Positions 11,575-23,150 are shown, counted from the first letter of the stretch. The stretch is DNA of 64,000 nt from Azolla caroliniana (GCA_043228905.1 JBHGNT010000011.1:2728001-2792000), one strand, 5' to 3'. Notes: generated from the sequence alone by a model not told the origin. Translations and numbers: made by a program.

Positions 11575-14089
11575 ATACTTGTCTTGAAGAAGAGTCTATA
11601 GTTTTTCATATTCTTGTTAGAAGAGTCTATCAAAACACATTAATATATCTTCATTGGATAATGTATTTGAGTGTATGTGGATCTTATCTTACCTATATGC
11701 ACAACTATAAGTGGATGTTTATGTTCCATCGAGAAAGACTCTTCATTGATTCATTAGCAGTGCATGTATGTTTTTCTTACATGCTAAATTCTAGTTTTAC
11801 CTGAATGCTGAGTGTATTAAATCTATATATGTAAATAGCTTGAGCTAATAGTGTTAATGTATTACTTTCAAGTAGTTACCATAGATTATCAGACTAAATC
11901 ATTCAGTTCTCAACTTGTATTATAAATTTAGATTGAGCTATCAGATCATAGATGTGAACGAATTGCTTTTTTGCAAACGCAATTGAATGTGCGTAAGTCT
12001 TAACCGTTCTGTTCTCGGATCATATCATATATATGTAGCTTGTGCTAGTAATGGATGTCTTGAATAAGTAAGCGTATTACTTTGACCAATTACCATGGAT
12101 GGTAAGGCTAAATTGTTCAATTCTTTTATTGTATTATATGTATAGTTTAGACTGACATGCATGGATTGAAGACTTGCATTACTTTCTCAATTCTTGAACC
12201 TATTTAGGGTTTCGGGCTTGGGGTTTTTCAAAGTACCACGCCTTAAAATAGGCAACGGGACGAACAATGAAACTAATCACAGCACATCCTACCTAAACAT
12301 CGCAAGCTTAAATGATTGGGCATCCTGAAATCACATGCAGAGAAACCAGAAATTTAACAAGACTACTCGATAATTGCTCAGATATGTACTACCCTCAATC
12401 CTAGATCCAACATCTGCGAACTTATATTTTGCTGCTACCATATTAAATTGGCTAGATCTAGGCCGGCAATTATCACAACTAACCCATCGACTCAACAAGC
12501 AAATCCAAACCAACTAAACCTGTACCACCTATCGAAGAGAGTTGAAATCGATCAGACAGCTTTACACAAAGACACCGTAACAAAACGACAGATTTCTGCT
12601 GAAGATCTTCCCAAGGAGGTCTACATAAATGGCCTCCGAAGAACAACAATCCAATACAAAACATATACCTATTCAGGCCATTTCCACGCTCTGAGAAATC
12701 TGGGAGATAAAAGAACATGGCGTGGAAGAGAATTCTACTAACAGTCAAATTCTATCAAACGATTCGAAATAGAAGATAAAGAGATCTCTACGCACATGCA
12801 TTGACGCTAGTGTAATTAAAACTTCTCAAATAATAGCACTTAAATCACACCAGAAAATAATAATCGAAGGAGTGTATGGCATATCCAGGCCCTTCTGTTC
12901 AAGACCCAAAGGTTCACAATGAGCAGACAATCGCCATCCTTTAAACGCGTCGATCTATGTGCACATAGTCGTCTGCAAGACATGGGGAAGAAATGATTCA
13001 AGATCAATTCCGGGCGTCTAACAAACCGGCTTAATTGCGCACACCAAGAATCTTCAAAACACATAATCAACAGAGATTGAACCAGAGATTAAATCAGGGA
13101 TTGGAGCAGATATTAAACCCGAGGTAGAAAGAGAAGTCAACAGAGACTGCAAGAGAGACAACGAAATCACCATCGCCATGGTCTGCGTTTTATTTAGTTA
13201 TAGAAAGACGAAACCCTAGATTCAAGGCTCTGTTAGTTTCATGGTAGGCCGGACCAAACAAACCCTAGAATCAAATTTCTCTATTAGTTCTGTTTACATA
13301 CTTATTGAAAGACCAAACCCTAGAAACAAATGCTCTGTTACTTTCATACCAGACCGGACCAAACCCTAGAATCAATCTAATCTTCTGCGGGTTTCATTTC
13401 ACACTAGGGCGGACAAAAGTTACCCTTGTTTTGTGTCCACCCCTTCCAAACCTCTCGTGTCGTGTCTCGCTCAACGTATATTCATATAATGGGCTCATCT
13501 GTACTTAAAACACACCACTTTTTGAACCCTTGTTCTAGAATCAATATGAGCTCGAATATATGTATATCAGTGAGAACTTGGCAAGCTGATCTTCTTGCCA
13601 TTTCCAAATCTCCCATTGCCGCACCCGATCTACCTTTGTAAGAGAAGAAAGATGGGTTCCTTTTGCTTGGCCGAAGATTATCGAGTCTTAAATAGAGTTA
13701 CGGTCTGAAAACCAAGCATGCATTGCTTGTAAGCCCAACGTTGTTTTGAGTACTTGAATGGAGTTAAATACTTCACACAGTTCTGTTTTTATCCTGGTGT
13801 TTACGTTCTCCTTGTTACCTCTTTGCTTCCTTCACTCATTATTATATCATTTTTTCCTTCCTTCAATGAGCAAGGTTTGTCTCTGGGTCTTACAAAAAGC
13901 TCACCAATGGCTCCAAAAATAAATCTTAGACTCCCTTCTAATGGTGTTGTCATGAAGTACACGTATGTGTGCTACTTCAGCGGGACCACCGGGAACTTGA
14001 ATGAGAGAGGATTGATGACTCGAAGGCTCGTTAGAGTCGAATGATCGTCTGAGTTGAAAGGTCCTAAGAGTCAAAGGCTTTGTAGAGTT
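11575..14089. other. Intergenic, no gene recognised
   Basis: At 11,820-12,150 a block of roughly 190 bp occurs twice in diverged form (TATATATGTA..AGCTTG, GTATTACTTT, TTACCATGGAT). At 13,190-13,380 an ~80-bp unit containing AAACCCTAGA and GGACCAAAC is repeated about three times. The AAACCCTA words resemble plant telo-box promoter motifs, not a telomere array. A possible minus-strand leader starts near 13,180 (ATGGCGATGG followed by CT-rich DNA), but I could not build a gene from it. Confidence 0.4.
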
Positions 14090-14394
14090 GAAAGTAAGTA
14101 AGAGTCGAAAGTAGGTCCATGAGAATCAAGTTCAACCTAGTCTAGTGTGTGAACACACCTTGAGAGTGTATGAATGCTCAAAGGTCAAACATCACCACTA
14201 CTCTCTACACATTAACTGTGTCATAGAATCATATTCTATGACACATAACTAATGAGTTTCCACATTCCCCATGACCAATGAGCTTCGGTAGTTAATGAAG
14301 AGAGAGGATGACTATATAAAGTACCCTCCTCCTACTTTGTAATGTGTCGGTTAATCTCATTTGTAATATACAATTCTCTTGATTAGGGATCGGT
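14090..14394 (+). mobile_element. Possible LTR remnant
   Basis: Resembles 41,153-41,460 in layout: a GTGTGTGAACACACC-type block, GTGTCATAGAA followed by its inverted partner TTCTATGACAC, then a TATA box (ACTATATAAAG at about 14,312) and a pyrimidine-rich tail. It looks like the promoter half of an LTR, with no ends I can define. Confidence 0.35.
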
Positions 14395-14460
14395 AATGGT
14401 TCGGTTTAGGCTTAGCCGGTTTGGCCTGATCCAAGCCAAACCGGCTAAGCCTAAACCATT
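14395..14460. repeat. Long near-perfect palindrome
   Basis: Left arm 14395-14425 and right arm 14435-14460 are reverse complements (core GGCTTAGCCGGTTTGGC) apart from a 5-base insertion in the left arm. The loop is 9 bases. It would form a stable hairpin and lies about 40 bp before an LTR end at 14502. Confidence 0.85.
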
Positions 14461-14501
14461 TAAGGGATCTCAAACCTGAACTGAACCGTTTCACAAACCG
14501 G

Positions 14502-15038
14502 TGTCGTGAAGATCCGTCACTAAGCGCGGATCGTGAGGTGGAACCACCGGGGTCCTGGACCGGAAGGATTCGAAGTTGGCACAAGCTTTAGCGAGAAAGT
14601 ATTTAAGATAGATTGAGAGAGAGAGAAATTGAGATTAAACGCTTGACTTTAGATTGAGAGAGATTAAGATTGAACTTTTAACTTTTAGATTTAAGAAACA
14701 AGATATATCATCAATTGGATGACGAATTTTCTTCTTATTAAATTCTTCAATAATACATTATATTTTCTCCCCCTTTTCTCTTCTTTTATCTCCTCTTTTA
14801 TAGATGCCCTCATGCATATGATACATGTGATGCATGTTTGCCATTTGGCGCTCATGCATGATAATCATGTCACTCATTCAAGGTTTCATGTATGAGAATT
14901 TACATGTAAAGCTACAATGATACAAATATAATTTTAAGAAAATGTCTTGGCTTTTCAACTTGGAGGTGCAAGGTTGGGTTTACCGGCTCCGTCGCCGGTC
15001 CACCCACCCCCACCAAACCGCACGTCCTCTAGTACGTT
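14502..15038 (-). mobile_element. LTR fragment of the TGTCGTGAAGAT family (minus-oriented)
   Basis: Begins TGTCGTGAAGATCCGTCAC and matches the LTR at 30,675 through about 14,930, including the GATTCGAAGTTG block and a TATA box readable on the minus strand (CTATAAAAGAG, near 14,800). It then loses part of the tRNA-like segment, and runs into CCCCCACCAAACCGCACGTC, the polypurine-tract side seen beside other family LTRs. Another LTR of the family begins at 15039. Confidence 0.6.
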
Positions 15039-15287
15039 GTCGCGAAGATGCGCGTGCAAGCGTGCTTCGCTTGAGCGGGACCACCGGGGTCTTGGACCAA
15101 GGAGGATGTCCGTCAAGGTATTGAGAAGAGGACGATGTGAATGTACGATTGGAGGAAGACCTATTACACTTGAGAAGATTGAAGATTGTACACTTTGAGA
15201 AGTAGATAAATAATTACAAGATAGATGCGAAGAAGAAGAAATAGAAGCTTATATTATTGATGGTGATGATGATGGTCATATCATATT
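15039..15287 (-). mobile_element. LTR of the same family, part left of the MULE insertion
   Basis: Starts TGTCGCGAAGATGCG and contains GGGACCACCGGGGTCTTGGACC, the block found near the ends of all family LTRs. It is interrupted by the MULE at 15,288-15,297 and resumes at 23,302. Confidence 0.6.
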
Positions 15288-15296
15288 GAGCCCCCC
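15288..15296 (+). repeat. Left target-site duplication of the MULE (9 bp)
   Basis: GAGCCCCCC here and again at 23293-23301, immediately outside the two MULE ends. Nine base pairs is the usual MULE target-site duplication length. The C run makes the exact edge ambiguous by one base. Confidence 0.7.
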
Positions 15297-15439
15297 CGCT
15301 CGTTGCTATCCTGCACCAAATCATAAAGAGGGCTGGTGAGGGAATCGCGGCCACAGACGGTGCAGGTCGCCTAGAGGAAGGTGCGTGCGATCTGCACCGT
15401 CAGATTTCGATAAGGAAGAGCGCGCGAAAAAAAAAGTTG

Positions 15440-15700
15440 TCAGAGGTCGCCCAACTCTGAGTCGATGGTCACCCAACCTTGTCAGAGGTCACCCAACTCT
15501 GAGTCGATGGTCACCCAACCCTGTCAGAGGTCACCCAACTCTGAGTCGTTGGTCGCCCAACCGAAATTGGTCACCCAACTATGACTGTTGCAAGTTGCCC
15601 AACCGTTTTAGGTCACCCAACCCTGACAGTTACAGGTTGCCCAACCGATTGGTCTCCCAACCGTTGCAGGTCGCCCAACCAAATGTATCATTCCAACCAA
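15440..15700. repeat. Left subterminal array of the MULE
   Basis: About three ~42-bp units built from GTCAGAGGTCACCCAACTCT and GAGTCGATGGTCACCCAACC, then degenerate units down to single GGTCGCCCAACC words at about 15,670. The reverse-complement word GGTTGGGTGACC fills the arrays at 19.5-19.85 kb and 22.75-23.15 kb. Confidence 0.85.
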
Positions 15701-16012
15701 AATCTTCAAATAAGCTTGTTAATTACCCTTAAAACTTACAATAACATATCAAATAGTCACAAAATTCAACCTTAAAATACTTAAAACCGACGATCTTTAC
15801 CATACTTATGTTAAAACAAATAATCATATTAAAACATAAATGTTGAAAGTTAAAAAACATTTAAAACATAAAACGAAGAATGTAAACTTACAATAACATA
15901 TCAAATAGTCACAAAATTCAACCTTAAATTACTTAAAACCGACGATCTTTACCATACTTCTGTTAAAACAAATAATCCTGGCAAAACATAAAAGTTGAAA
16001 GTTACCAAACAT

Positions 16013-18937
16013 TTATGGCTCATCCGGAGATGATGGCAAGATGCGACCACAATTCTTGCAACAATCAACATTTGAGTCCCTTGATCTAAAGGTCAAGGCA
16101 TCGCAATGCAAGCATCGCATTTTATCTGTCGCACATATTGGCAACCGCCTCCTAGCTCGACTTGCGCCTCTTTGCATTTTTCCTGTGTGTGCCTTGGAAG
16201 TGTTTGGGGAGCTGCCAATAAGATCTTGTGAAATGTTGATTGATGCTCCCCTTTTTGCACCAATTGCTTGCTTACGCCCTATGGATCCACGGTCTTCTTC
16301 GTTAGTTGGTTTCGGTGCACCTGTGTGATACACCAATGTCTCACTTGTTTCTTGAATGGACTCCATACATGCCAAAATTGCTGCACAGTCGAGGGATTGT
16401 AACCCTTGCTTAAAACATTGAATAGCCCCCTCAAGCGTTTGTAATTTCGACAAACATTCCTCCACTCGTGATGTTATAGGGTTTGTCTCCTCGACTGGTT
16501 CTACCTCTGTCTCCATTTCCGTCTCTGTGAAATGGTCATTGCGCATATAGGTTGCATGATCTATAAAAGGCAATGACCCACATAGATGTGGCATGTGCCT
16601 CTCAATAATCATCCTGATGCCAAGTATATGCTTACATTTACTCGCAGGGTCGTGGCAATCACAATATGAACATTGGAGCGATACATTATACCATACATCC
16701 GGTTTTGTCAAGCTCAATATTTTAAACCAATATCGAGGCTCTTCCACAATATGCATTGTCGCATTATTAGTTTCATACCTCTCTAGTAGCCTTTCGGCCT
16801 CTTTAAGTCTAGTTGTTTGATCCCTACAATTTGCACGTGGTGCAAATCTACCACTCTCACATATTTCTTGTCGTTGCTTGTACCATTCAATAACAGTACC
16901 CCCGATGCAAGTGCCAGTTTGACTGTCCCCGATTAAAACATGCACAAGATCGGTAATTGATCGGTTTATCCTCCCTCTTAAGGCAGTATATTTGATAAAC
17001 TGCCAATGTCTCTCCACAAGATTGGTAGTGTCAACATGTCCGTAGTTGAACATTCTACCAAATTTGGGCCACAGTTTCCTCCACACACATGTCAAGCCAC
17101 ACCATCCTCCTTCTATATATTGCCAAACACCTGGCTTGTTTGCATATTCTACCTTTAAGTCCTCACATTGGGCATTGAATGTGGATTCCGTAATGCATTG
17201 CATGAGTTGGCACATCCGATTATAAAGGTGGTTTCTCTCACTTGCACTTACCTTTGGCAACAAGTTGTCCAACCATGCTTTTTTTGCATGGAAGTGACAC
17301 AACAAAAGTCGACAATGTGTTTGCGACCTTTGCCCATTTGTAACTATCCAAGATAATCGGTCTGTTGCAACCACATTACTTATGGCATTATACGATGTCC
17401 AACTTTTATCGATGACTATGGCATTTGGCCTCACATTGGGCATCCGTGCAAATATGACTCTCAAGCAAGTTTCTAAAGCTACTTGCTCATGGTTAGACCC
17501 CTTATCAGAACTACATATCATGTACCATAATGGGATACCAACTCCCATGGCATTTGGAGCCACAGCTGCATATAATGGCAAGCCAAATTGGTTTGTTTTA
17601 AACGTGGAGTCGATTGCCCAAGAGTTGTTTATCGACAGTCGCTCACACATCTCTAACATCCATTCATCTTGGAGCACCAAGATGAACGGTTGCCTTGCGG
17701 GAGATCCATATTCACCAGGCAAGTAGGGTTGGACATGAGCCACCTTCCCAAGATCTCGGAGGGCATAGGCATCTTGCATCATCAAAGACCAATCAACCCC
17801 TGACATGGCACTCCCGATTTTTAACTTGTTGGCCATGTTATTGACCTCCTTTGGTATCATAAAGAACCTATAACTCACAAGGTCTAATGGACTAGCCTTG
17901 GACTTATGATATGCTTCCTTACGCATGCTCATCCGTGCCACGTGTCGTGCGCAACCAACATCAAAAAGGTCATCTCTACAACAACTTATAACATTTGGGG
18001 CCACTGGCAAATAGTATGCATCTGGTCTACTTCCCGGTACATGACCCGTATGAGGTCCATATATTGAAAGGGTCACTGTCCCATGGTCAACCCCGCCATT
18101 CATTCGAGCGTTCACATGAAAAGTACACCCACATCGAGATGAATGCTTTCTACGTCGAGTGCATGGATATTGCTTGTTGGCCACACCGGATCGGTGACAA
18201 TTATACCTAGTCACATGTGCACCCCTTGTGACCCCTGTACGAAAGCGTGTGTGATACCTCAATTGAACATCTATCAACGTATCATCAACCCTATGTGCCT
18301 CTATCTTGATCACTTCTATGGGTCTAGACTTTTTATATTTCACGACACTTGTCCCCTCCATGTCAGATGGAGTTAACCTCGACACAACTTGACAACCGCA
18401 TTGGTCAATCACTGCTTTCACATACGCACTAGGGATCCCATAGTCACGAAGGTCATTGGACCAATTTCTCTTTAATTCTGTCAGAGTACCTGTCAAAGAA
18501 CGGTGCGATGCGCCACAATGTGACGCCAATACTATCTCCCTCCATTTCTCTACGTGCGTAATCTGAAGATGAGGCGATGCCTTAAGGTGTATTGCATTCT
18601 CATTCATAAGCGTGAGACGACTCTTCATGCGCCTCCATGCATGTAAATTAAGAGGTGCCCCCCTTGCGAGTGTGCTTAATATTTCAAATGTTACCTTAAC
18701 TTGACCTAATAAATCTTTAAGCATTAAATCGTACATACCTCTAGTGAACGCAATATACCTCGCCGAACAATACATGAAGGGATCAACCTCCTCCGCCTCT
18801 TCTTCGGATGAAGCCGACTCATAGTCTTCGGATGTAGACGAATCCAAGTCATCGTCGATGGTTGTGGAGTATGGTGATGCATAACCATCCTCAGAATCAT
18901 ACAAGGACGTGATTAAATCTATTTCGTTGGGATTCAT
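16013..18937 (-). CDS. MULE transposase with SWIM zinc finger
   Basis: An uninterrupted 974-residue ORF. Residues 1-55 are acidic. Residues 245-300 hold a WRKY/GCM1-like zinc cluster (C269, C271, H274, H296, H299). The MULE DDE core spans about 430-670: first Asp in AIDSTFKTN (D443), a second Asp in IVIDKSW (D510), the C-x-F-H pair at 547-550, and Glu in TTNLVERHW (E642). A SWIM finger follows (C759, C761, C768, H770). The C-terminus ends in a zinc-ribbon-like pair (C942, C945, C960, C963). It would bind the TIRs and cut and join element ends in the nucleus. The ATG at 18937 is the first in the frame and is followed by a normal acidic start. The gene lies downstream of the protease gene on the same strand. 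Length and all catalytic residues look intact, so it may be active. Confidence 0.93.
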   Translation of the reverse strand: MNPNEIDLITSLYDSEDGYASPYSTTIDDDLDSSTSEDYESASSEEEAEEVDPFMYCSARYIAFTRGMYDLMLKDLLGQVKVTFEILSTLARGAPLNLHAWRRMKSRLTLMNENAIHLKASPHLQITHVEKWREIVLASHCGASHRSLTGTLTELKRNWSNDLRDYGIPSAYVKAVIDQCGCQVVSRLTPSDMEGTSVVKYKKSRPIEVIKIEAHRVDDTLIDVQLRYHTRFRTGVTRGAHVTRYNCHRSGVANKQYPCTRRRKHSSRCGCTFHVNARMNGGVDHGTVTLSIYGPHTGHVPGSRPDAYYLPVAPNVISCCRDDLFDVGCARHVARMSMRKEAYHKSKASPLDLVSYRFFMIPKEVNNMANKLKIGSAMSGVDWSLMMQDAYALRDLGKVAHVQPYLPGEYGSPARQPFILVLQDEWMLEMCERLSINNSWAIDSTFKTNQFGLPLYAAVAPNAMGVGIPLWYMICSSDKGSNHEQVALETCLRVIFARMPNVRPNAIVIDKSWTSYNAISNVVATDRLSWIVTNGQRSQTHCRLLLCHFHAKKAWLDNLLPKVSASERNHLYNRMCQLMQCITESTFNAQCEDLKVEYANKPGVWQYIEGGWCGLTCVWRKLWPKFGRMFNYGHVDTTNLVERHWQFIKYTALRGRINRSITDLVHVLIGDSQTGTCIGGTVIEWYKQRQEICESGRFAPRANCRDQTTRLKEAERLLERYETNNATMHIVEEPRYWFKILSLTKPDVWYNVSLQCSYCDCHDPASKCKHILGIRMIIERHMPHLCGSLPFIDHATYMRNDHFTETEMETEVEPVEETNPITSRVEECLSKLQTLEGAIQCFKQGLQSLDCAAILACMESIQETSETLVYHTGAPKPTNEEDRGSIGRKQAIGAKRGASINISQDLIGSSPNTSKAHTGKMQRGASRARRRLPICATDKMRCLHCDALTFRSRDSNVDCCKNCGRILPSSPDEP

Positions 18938-18944
18938 CTCGAAT

Positions 18945-19405
18945 GAATCTAACTAATCTGATTAAGAATCTAACTAATCTGGTTATAAGAATCTAACTAA
19001 TCTGATTATAACTTATTAAGAATCCCCCTAATATGATTAAGACTCTAACTAATCTTATTAAGAATCTAACTAATGTGATTAAGAATAACCCTAATCTGAT
19101 TAAGAATCTAACTAATCTTATTAAGAATCTACAAAATCTGATTATAACTGATTAAGAATCTAACTAAGATGATTAAGAATCTAACTAATCTGATTAAGAA
19201 TCCCCCTAATCTGATTAAGAATCTAACTAATCTTATTAAGAATCTACAAAATCTGATTATAACTGATTAAGAATCTAACTAAGATGATTAAGAATCTAAC
19301 TAATCTGATTAAGAATCCCCCTAATCTGATTAAGAATCTAACTAATCTTATTAAGAATCTAACTAATCTGATTATAACTGATTAAGAATATAACTAATCC
19401 TGATT
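18945..19405. repeat. 21-bp tandem array upstream of the transposase gene
   Basis: More than 20 copies of a unit close to GATTAAGAATCTAACTAATCT, with variants ending CCCCCTAATCT or CTACAAAATCT and occasional 10-base GATTATAACT inserts. A higher-order block of about 115 bp is repeated at roughly 19,095 and 19,210. It occupies the position expected for the transposase leader or promoter. Confidence 0.9.
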
Positions 19406-19552
19406 AGCTTTTAGAGATTGTGCAAAATAAGAATGTGATTAAGACGCAGAATGTGATTATAAGACAGATATTGGAGATGCAATGAGCTATGATTAAAATG
19501 ACAGAGAATGTGATTAATTTACATGTTAAGATGACCGTTTTTCTGGCCGTTT

Positions 19553-19845
19553 ACATAACAGGTTGGGCGACCTGGTTGGGTGACCAAAACAAAAGATAAT
19601 TAATTTTAAAAGGTTTGGGCGACCTGGTTGGGTGACCAAAACAAAAGATAATTAATTTTAAAAGGTTTGGGCAACCTGGTTGGGTGACCAAAACAAAAGA
19701 TAATTAATTTTAAAAGGTTTGGGCAACCTAGTTGGGTGACCATAACAAAAGATAATTAATTTTAAAAGGTTTGGGCAACCTGGTTGGGTGACCATAACAA
19801 AAGATAATTAATTTTAACCTGGTTGGGTGACCATAACAATACCAC
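19553..19845. repeat. 52-53-bp tandem array inside the MULE
   Basis: About five units, each starting GGGCGACCTGGTTGGGTGACC and followed by an AT-rich spacer (ACAAAAGATAATTAATTTTA). The GC-rich words match the MULE's subterminal repeats, so the same motif is present at both ends and in the middle of the element. Confidence 0.9.
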
Positions 19846-20074
19846 AACTTGCGATTGGTTTAAAACCATACATTCAGATCATCCACAATATTCAGATTGA
19901 GATAAATACATTCAGATTGAGATAAATAATTGTTGTAAACAACATTTCCATTAATAAGTAATCGCGATATACAATGAGTCGATTCTCACTATACAAAATT
20001 TTTGGGGATTCCAAAATATAGTTACAACATCAGCTCTATAGCCAAATCTGTGCTGAAAACAACATTCACAAAAT

Positions 20075-21890
20075 TTACAATATGGAGCCACCGGTCGCAG
20101 GTGCAAATCCTAATACCGATCGTGCCCACTCGTCCACATGAATCCGAAGTGAATCCACTTCGCGTTTGGTGAACCACATCTCTGTGCCCTATAACCAAAT
20201 ATGTATAAGAACACATCTATACACAATCCACATGAACAAGGAATTGCAATTACACTTACAAAAGTCGAAGATATCCATCCTTGTAAGAACTCCCTCACCA
20301 ACATTTGGATAGTCTTCATCACATAAAAGCCACAATCCCAACAATTTGGCTATGTTGGGATGTGCAGTACCTGATGTCGACCATTGGGCACAATGGTGTG
20401 GTCTGACGGTTCAGATGAAATTGTCCGAATCGCCAACTCTGCCATTCTCCGCATGTTGTCTGTTGCTGGTCTGTTCAATGGATCGCAGAAGACTACTTTG
20501 CTAGTTAGCTTAGAAGCTTGTTGTCGCATGGTGAACCACAAGTTCCAATGCCCATCAAGCACGCTCGGAATGAACGTAATCTCACATTGCGCAACTTTCT
20601 TAAGGATGTCTTGCTCCTTCATTGCCTGCTGGTGTAGCTGCACCCATAGTGGGTCGACGATGGTGAAGCGTTCTGTCACCTCGAGTGGCAATGAGTATTC
20701 CATCCACAACGTGAATAAGGTCATAGTCCATGTCGATGCCATTTCACGACTCTTGCATATGGTCTCAAGATCTGACTCGGTAACATCAAGGGCCATATCG
20801 AGACGTGGGCAAGTTAGCTGGTACCTGAATGCATGGAAATATGTAATTTTGAGTAGGTAAATCACACTCCATGTCAATTAGTAAGATACTAGTTTATATT
20901 TCACTTAAACCCTACCTGGAAAAGTGTTTATTTGGGGTTTGAATCCATAACCTTATGCCCTTGCCATGTTGAATTTGAACTATGGCCACATCCGATGCAG
21001 CGTCATCTGAATCTGATGTTAGGGAAACAACATCAGTGTTTGACTCGACCTCCTTCCGTCAGATTGGCATTTTTGGTCGTCTCTGTCTCGGTGGAGTGGA
21101 CACACCACCCTCAGATGGGTTTTGACTCTCATCCACATCCGTGGACACACCCTGCGGTTGGGTGGATATCCCCGCCTTTTTACACTGTTTCACCACAATA
21201 AGACACATCTTATTATCTGAATTTTGCCAATAAACCCTCCAACAATCTGAAATGAAATCCTCACTCATACTTACATAAGAATCCAAACCAGCTGCTATCT
21301 TCTTCGTCAACATCTCCAAACGCTCATCCTTATTGGAGTCGTATATAGTCATCTCTTTGTCCATAAATCGTGCCACGAACTCTGCCTGTGTGGCAAGACG
21401 GAGTTCAGCAGGAATAGAGTTGTATTTCGAAACAGCCCTAACCTTCAACTTTCGGATATATTTTTGTCGATTTCTGTAGTACTTGATTTCCGGGTCCATG
21501 AATCTTTTGAGTGATCTTTGACGCTCATAACTGTTAAAGCATGCCCCCGGAATACCCTCCTCCTCCTCTATATGCATCCCTCGTGGTAGGACTACGTCTA
21601 TTGCATGTTCTCTGCGTAAATGTGACTCCATGTCACTTTTTTTCCGATACCACCTTGGCGAGAGGCGGCAAAACTCAGTGTAGATACATGCACGAGCCTT
21701 GTTCCCATTTGCATCTCTTCCAACCTTATACAACAAGTCGGGACGAGGAGCAACTGTTCCTTCTGCACCTATGTTACATATTTAAGATTGACATAAAGAT
21801 TGGCATAAAGATTGAGATATTGCAACGACACCAAATCCACATACCATTTGGAGGAGCATCTTGGTCCATTTTGTCCTCACTCGTACACAT
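20075..21890 (-). CDS. MULE-encoded C2H2-like / Ulp1 (C48) cysteine protease protein, one in-frame stop
   Basis: Five minus-strand exons join in frame with GT-AG borders: 21890-21845, 21762-20916, 20824-20371, 20349-20260 and 20179-20075 (stop TAA). The product is about 510 residues. Near the N-terminus is a C-x5-C-x15-H-x4-H finger-like motif (about residues 41-68). The C-terminal third is a Ulp1-type protease: His in VLDGHWNLW, Asp in VVFCDPL and the nucleophile in PNCWDCGFYVMK. Ulp1 enzymes cleave SUMO or related modifiers; why plant MULEs carry them is unknown. A single TGA at 21059-21061 in exon 2 would cut the protein before the protease domain, while the frame continues normally afterwards. 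It could be a recent mutation, an undetected splice or a sequencing error. Exon joins are inferred from phase and splice signals. Confidence 0.75.
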
Positions 21891-22763
21891 GTCGGCTCCT
21901 CGACTTCGCCAATGTCTTCTAACGAAGACCCTTTAACAAATCACGAGTCAACATACATGCATCAAACCCTAAACCATTCTTGGGGGAGATTGGTTCGTGA
22001 CATACCTCTCTTGAGTTGGATATATATCACTGTTATCGAAATCCCACCAATCTTTGTACTTGGAGTTGGAAGTCATCTACCACCATTCAAGTAATCAAAC
22101 ATTTTTTGATTTTAGTACTCAAACACACAAAATATCAAGTTTAAGCAAGCAAATCATTAAAACCAACAATCAAAATATAGATGATTAAATCAAGTTTAAG
22201 CAAGCAAATCTAGTGAACGCAAGATCATAATAAGTTTGATAGGCCTCACCTATAGTGTGGATAAGAGTGGTTACATCCTCTCCTAGATTATGCCTTCAAG
22301 ATACTGGCTGGGATTAGAGTGGCTGGAAATCAACAAAGCCTTGCCTATTAGATCCTATTATACTTCACTTATGGTTCGCTTATCTTCTTGTCTATAGTGA
22401 CTCTAAACCCTAAAGCTTAAACATGTCTATGCATCAATATGGTCCATACAATCTTCTTGTCTATAGTGACTCTAAACCCTAAAGCTTAAACATGTCTATG
22501 CATCAATATGGTCCATACAATCTTGCTTGTTTTCATTATTATTAAGAAGCGATGAATATAACATTGTGGAAGATATAATAACAAGGAGCATACCTGGGAA
22601 TAGTGATGGAGGAGATCGATTTGTGATGGAGGAGATCGATTTGTGCAGCCACAGACGATTTGTGATGGAGGAGCTCCCACCTCTTTCCCGGCAAACCCAA
22701 CCTGTCAATCTCGTTTGAAAAAATGACAGATTATGACAGGTTTAGGGCTTTTATAGACATCCC
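21891..22763. other. MULE region upstream of the protease gene
   Basis: Likely promoter and leader of the 20075-21890 gene. It contains an exact 69-bp tandem duplication (22,383-22,520, unit starting TCTTCTTGTCTATAG) and a triple GATGGAGGAG(A/C)TC stretch at 22,604-22,675. No further coding region is recognised. Confidence 0.5.
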
Positions 22764-23150
22764 TAAAGGAGTCTCCCAACCTGGATAAACAGGTCTCCCA
22801 ACTGTTTTAAAAATCAACAGTTGGGTGACCTGCTTCTTTTATTGAGTTGGTTGGGTGACCAACTCAATATAAACTCTAAAGGAGTCTCCCAACCTGGATA
22901 AACAGGTCGCCCAACTGTTTTAAAAATCAACAGTTGGGTGACCTGCTTCTTTTATTGAGTTGGTTGGGTGACCAACTCAATATAAACTCTAAAGGAGTCT
23001 CCCAACCTGGTTAAACAGGTCACCCAACCTATTTAAAAATAAACAGTTGGGTGACCTGCTTTTTTTTTTGAGTTGGTTGGGTGACCAAATCAACCAAAAA
23101 TTTAAAAAAAAAACGGTTGGGAGACCTCTGACAGGGTTGGGCGACCGCCT
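22764..23150. repeat. Right subterminal array of the MULE (113-bp units with internal hairpins)
   Basis: Three ~113-bp units begin at 22764, 22877 and 22990. Each contains AGGTCGCCCAACTGTT and its inverted partner AACAGTTGGGTGACCT around an A/T-rich loop, followed by GAGTTGGTTGGGTGACCAAC. Every unit can form a hairpin whose arms carry the element's repeated word. Confidence 0.88.

Noticed and set aside
13190-13380. Telomeric repeat remnant (AAACCCTA)
   Set aside because: Only isolated AAACCCTA words within ~80-bp units, not a tandem heptamer array.
18945-19845. CRISPR-like array of regular repeats
   Set aside because: Contiguous minisatellite units without unique spacers, inside a plant MULE.
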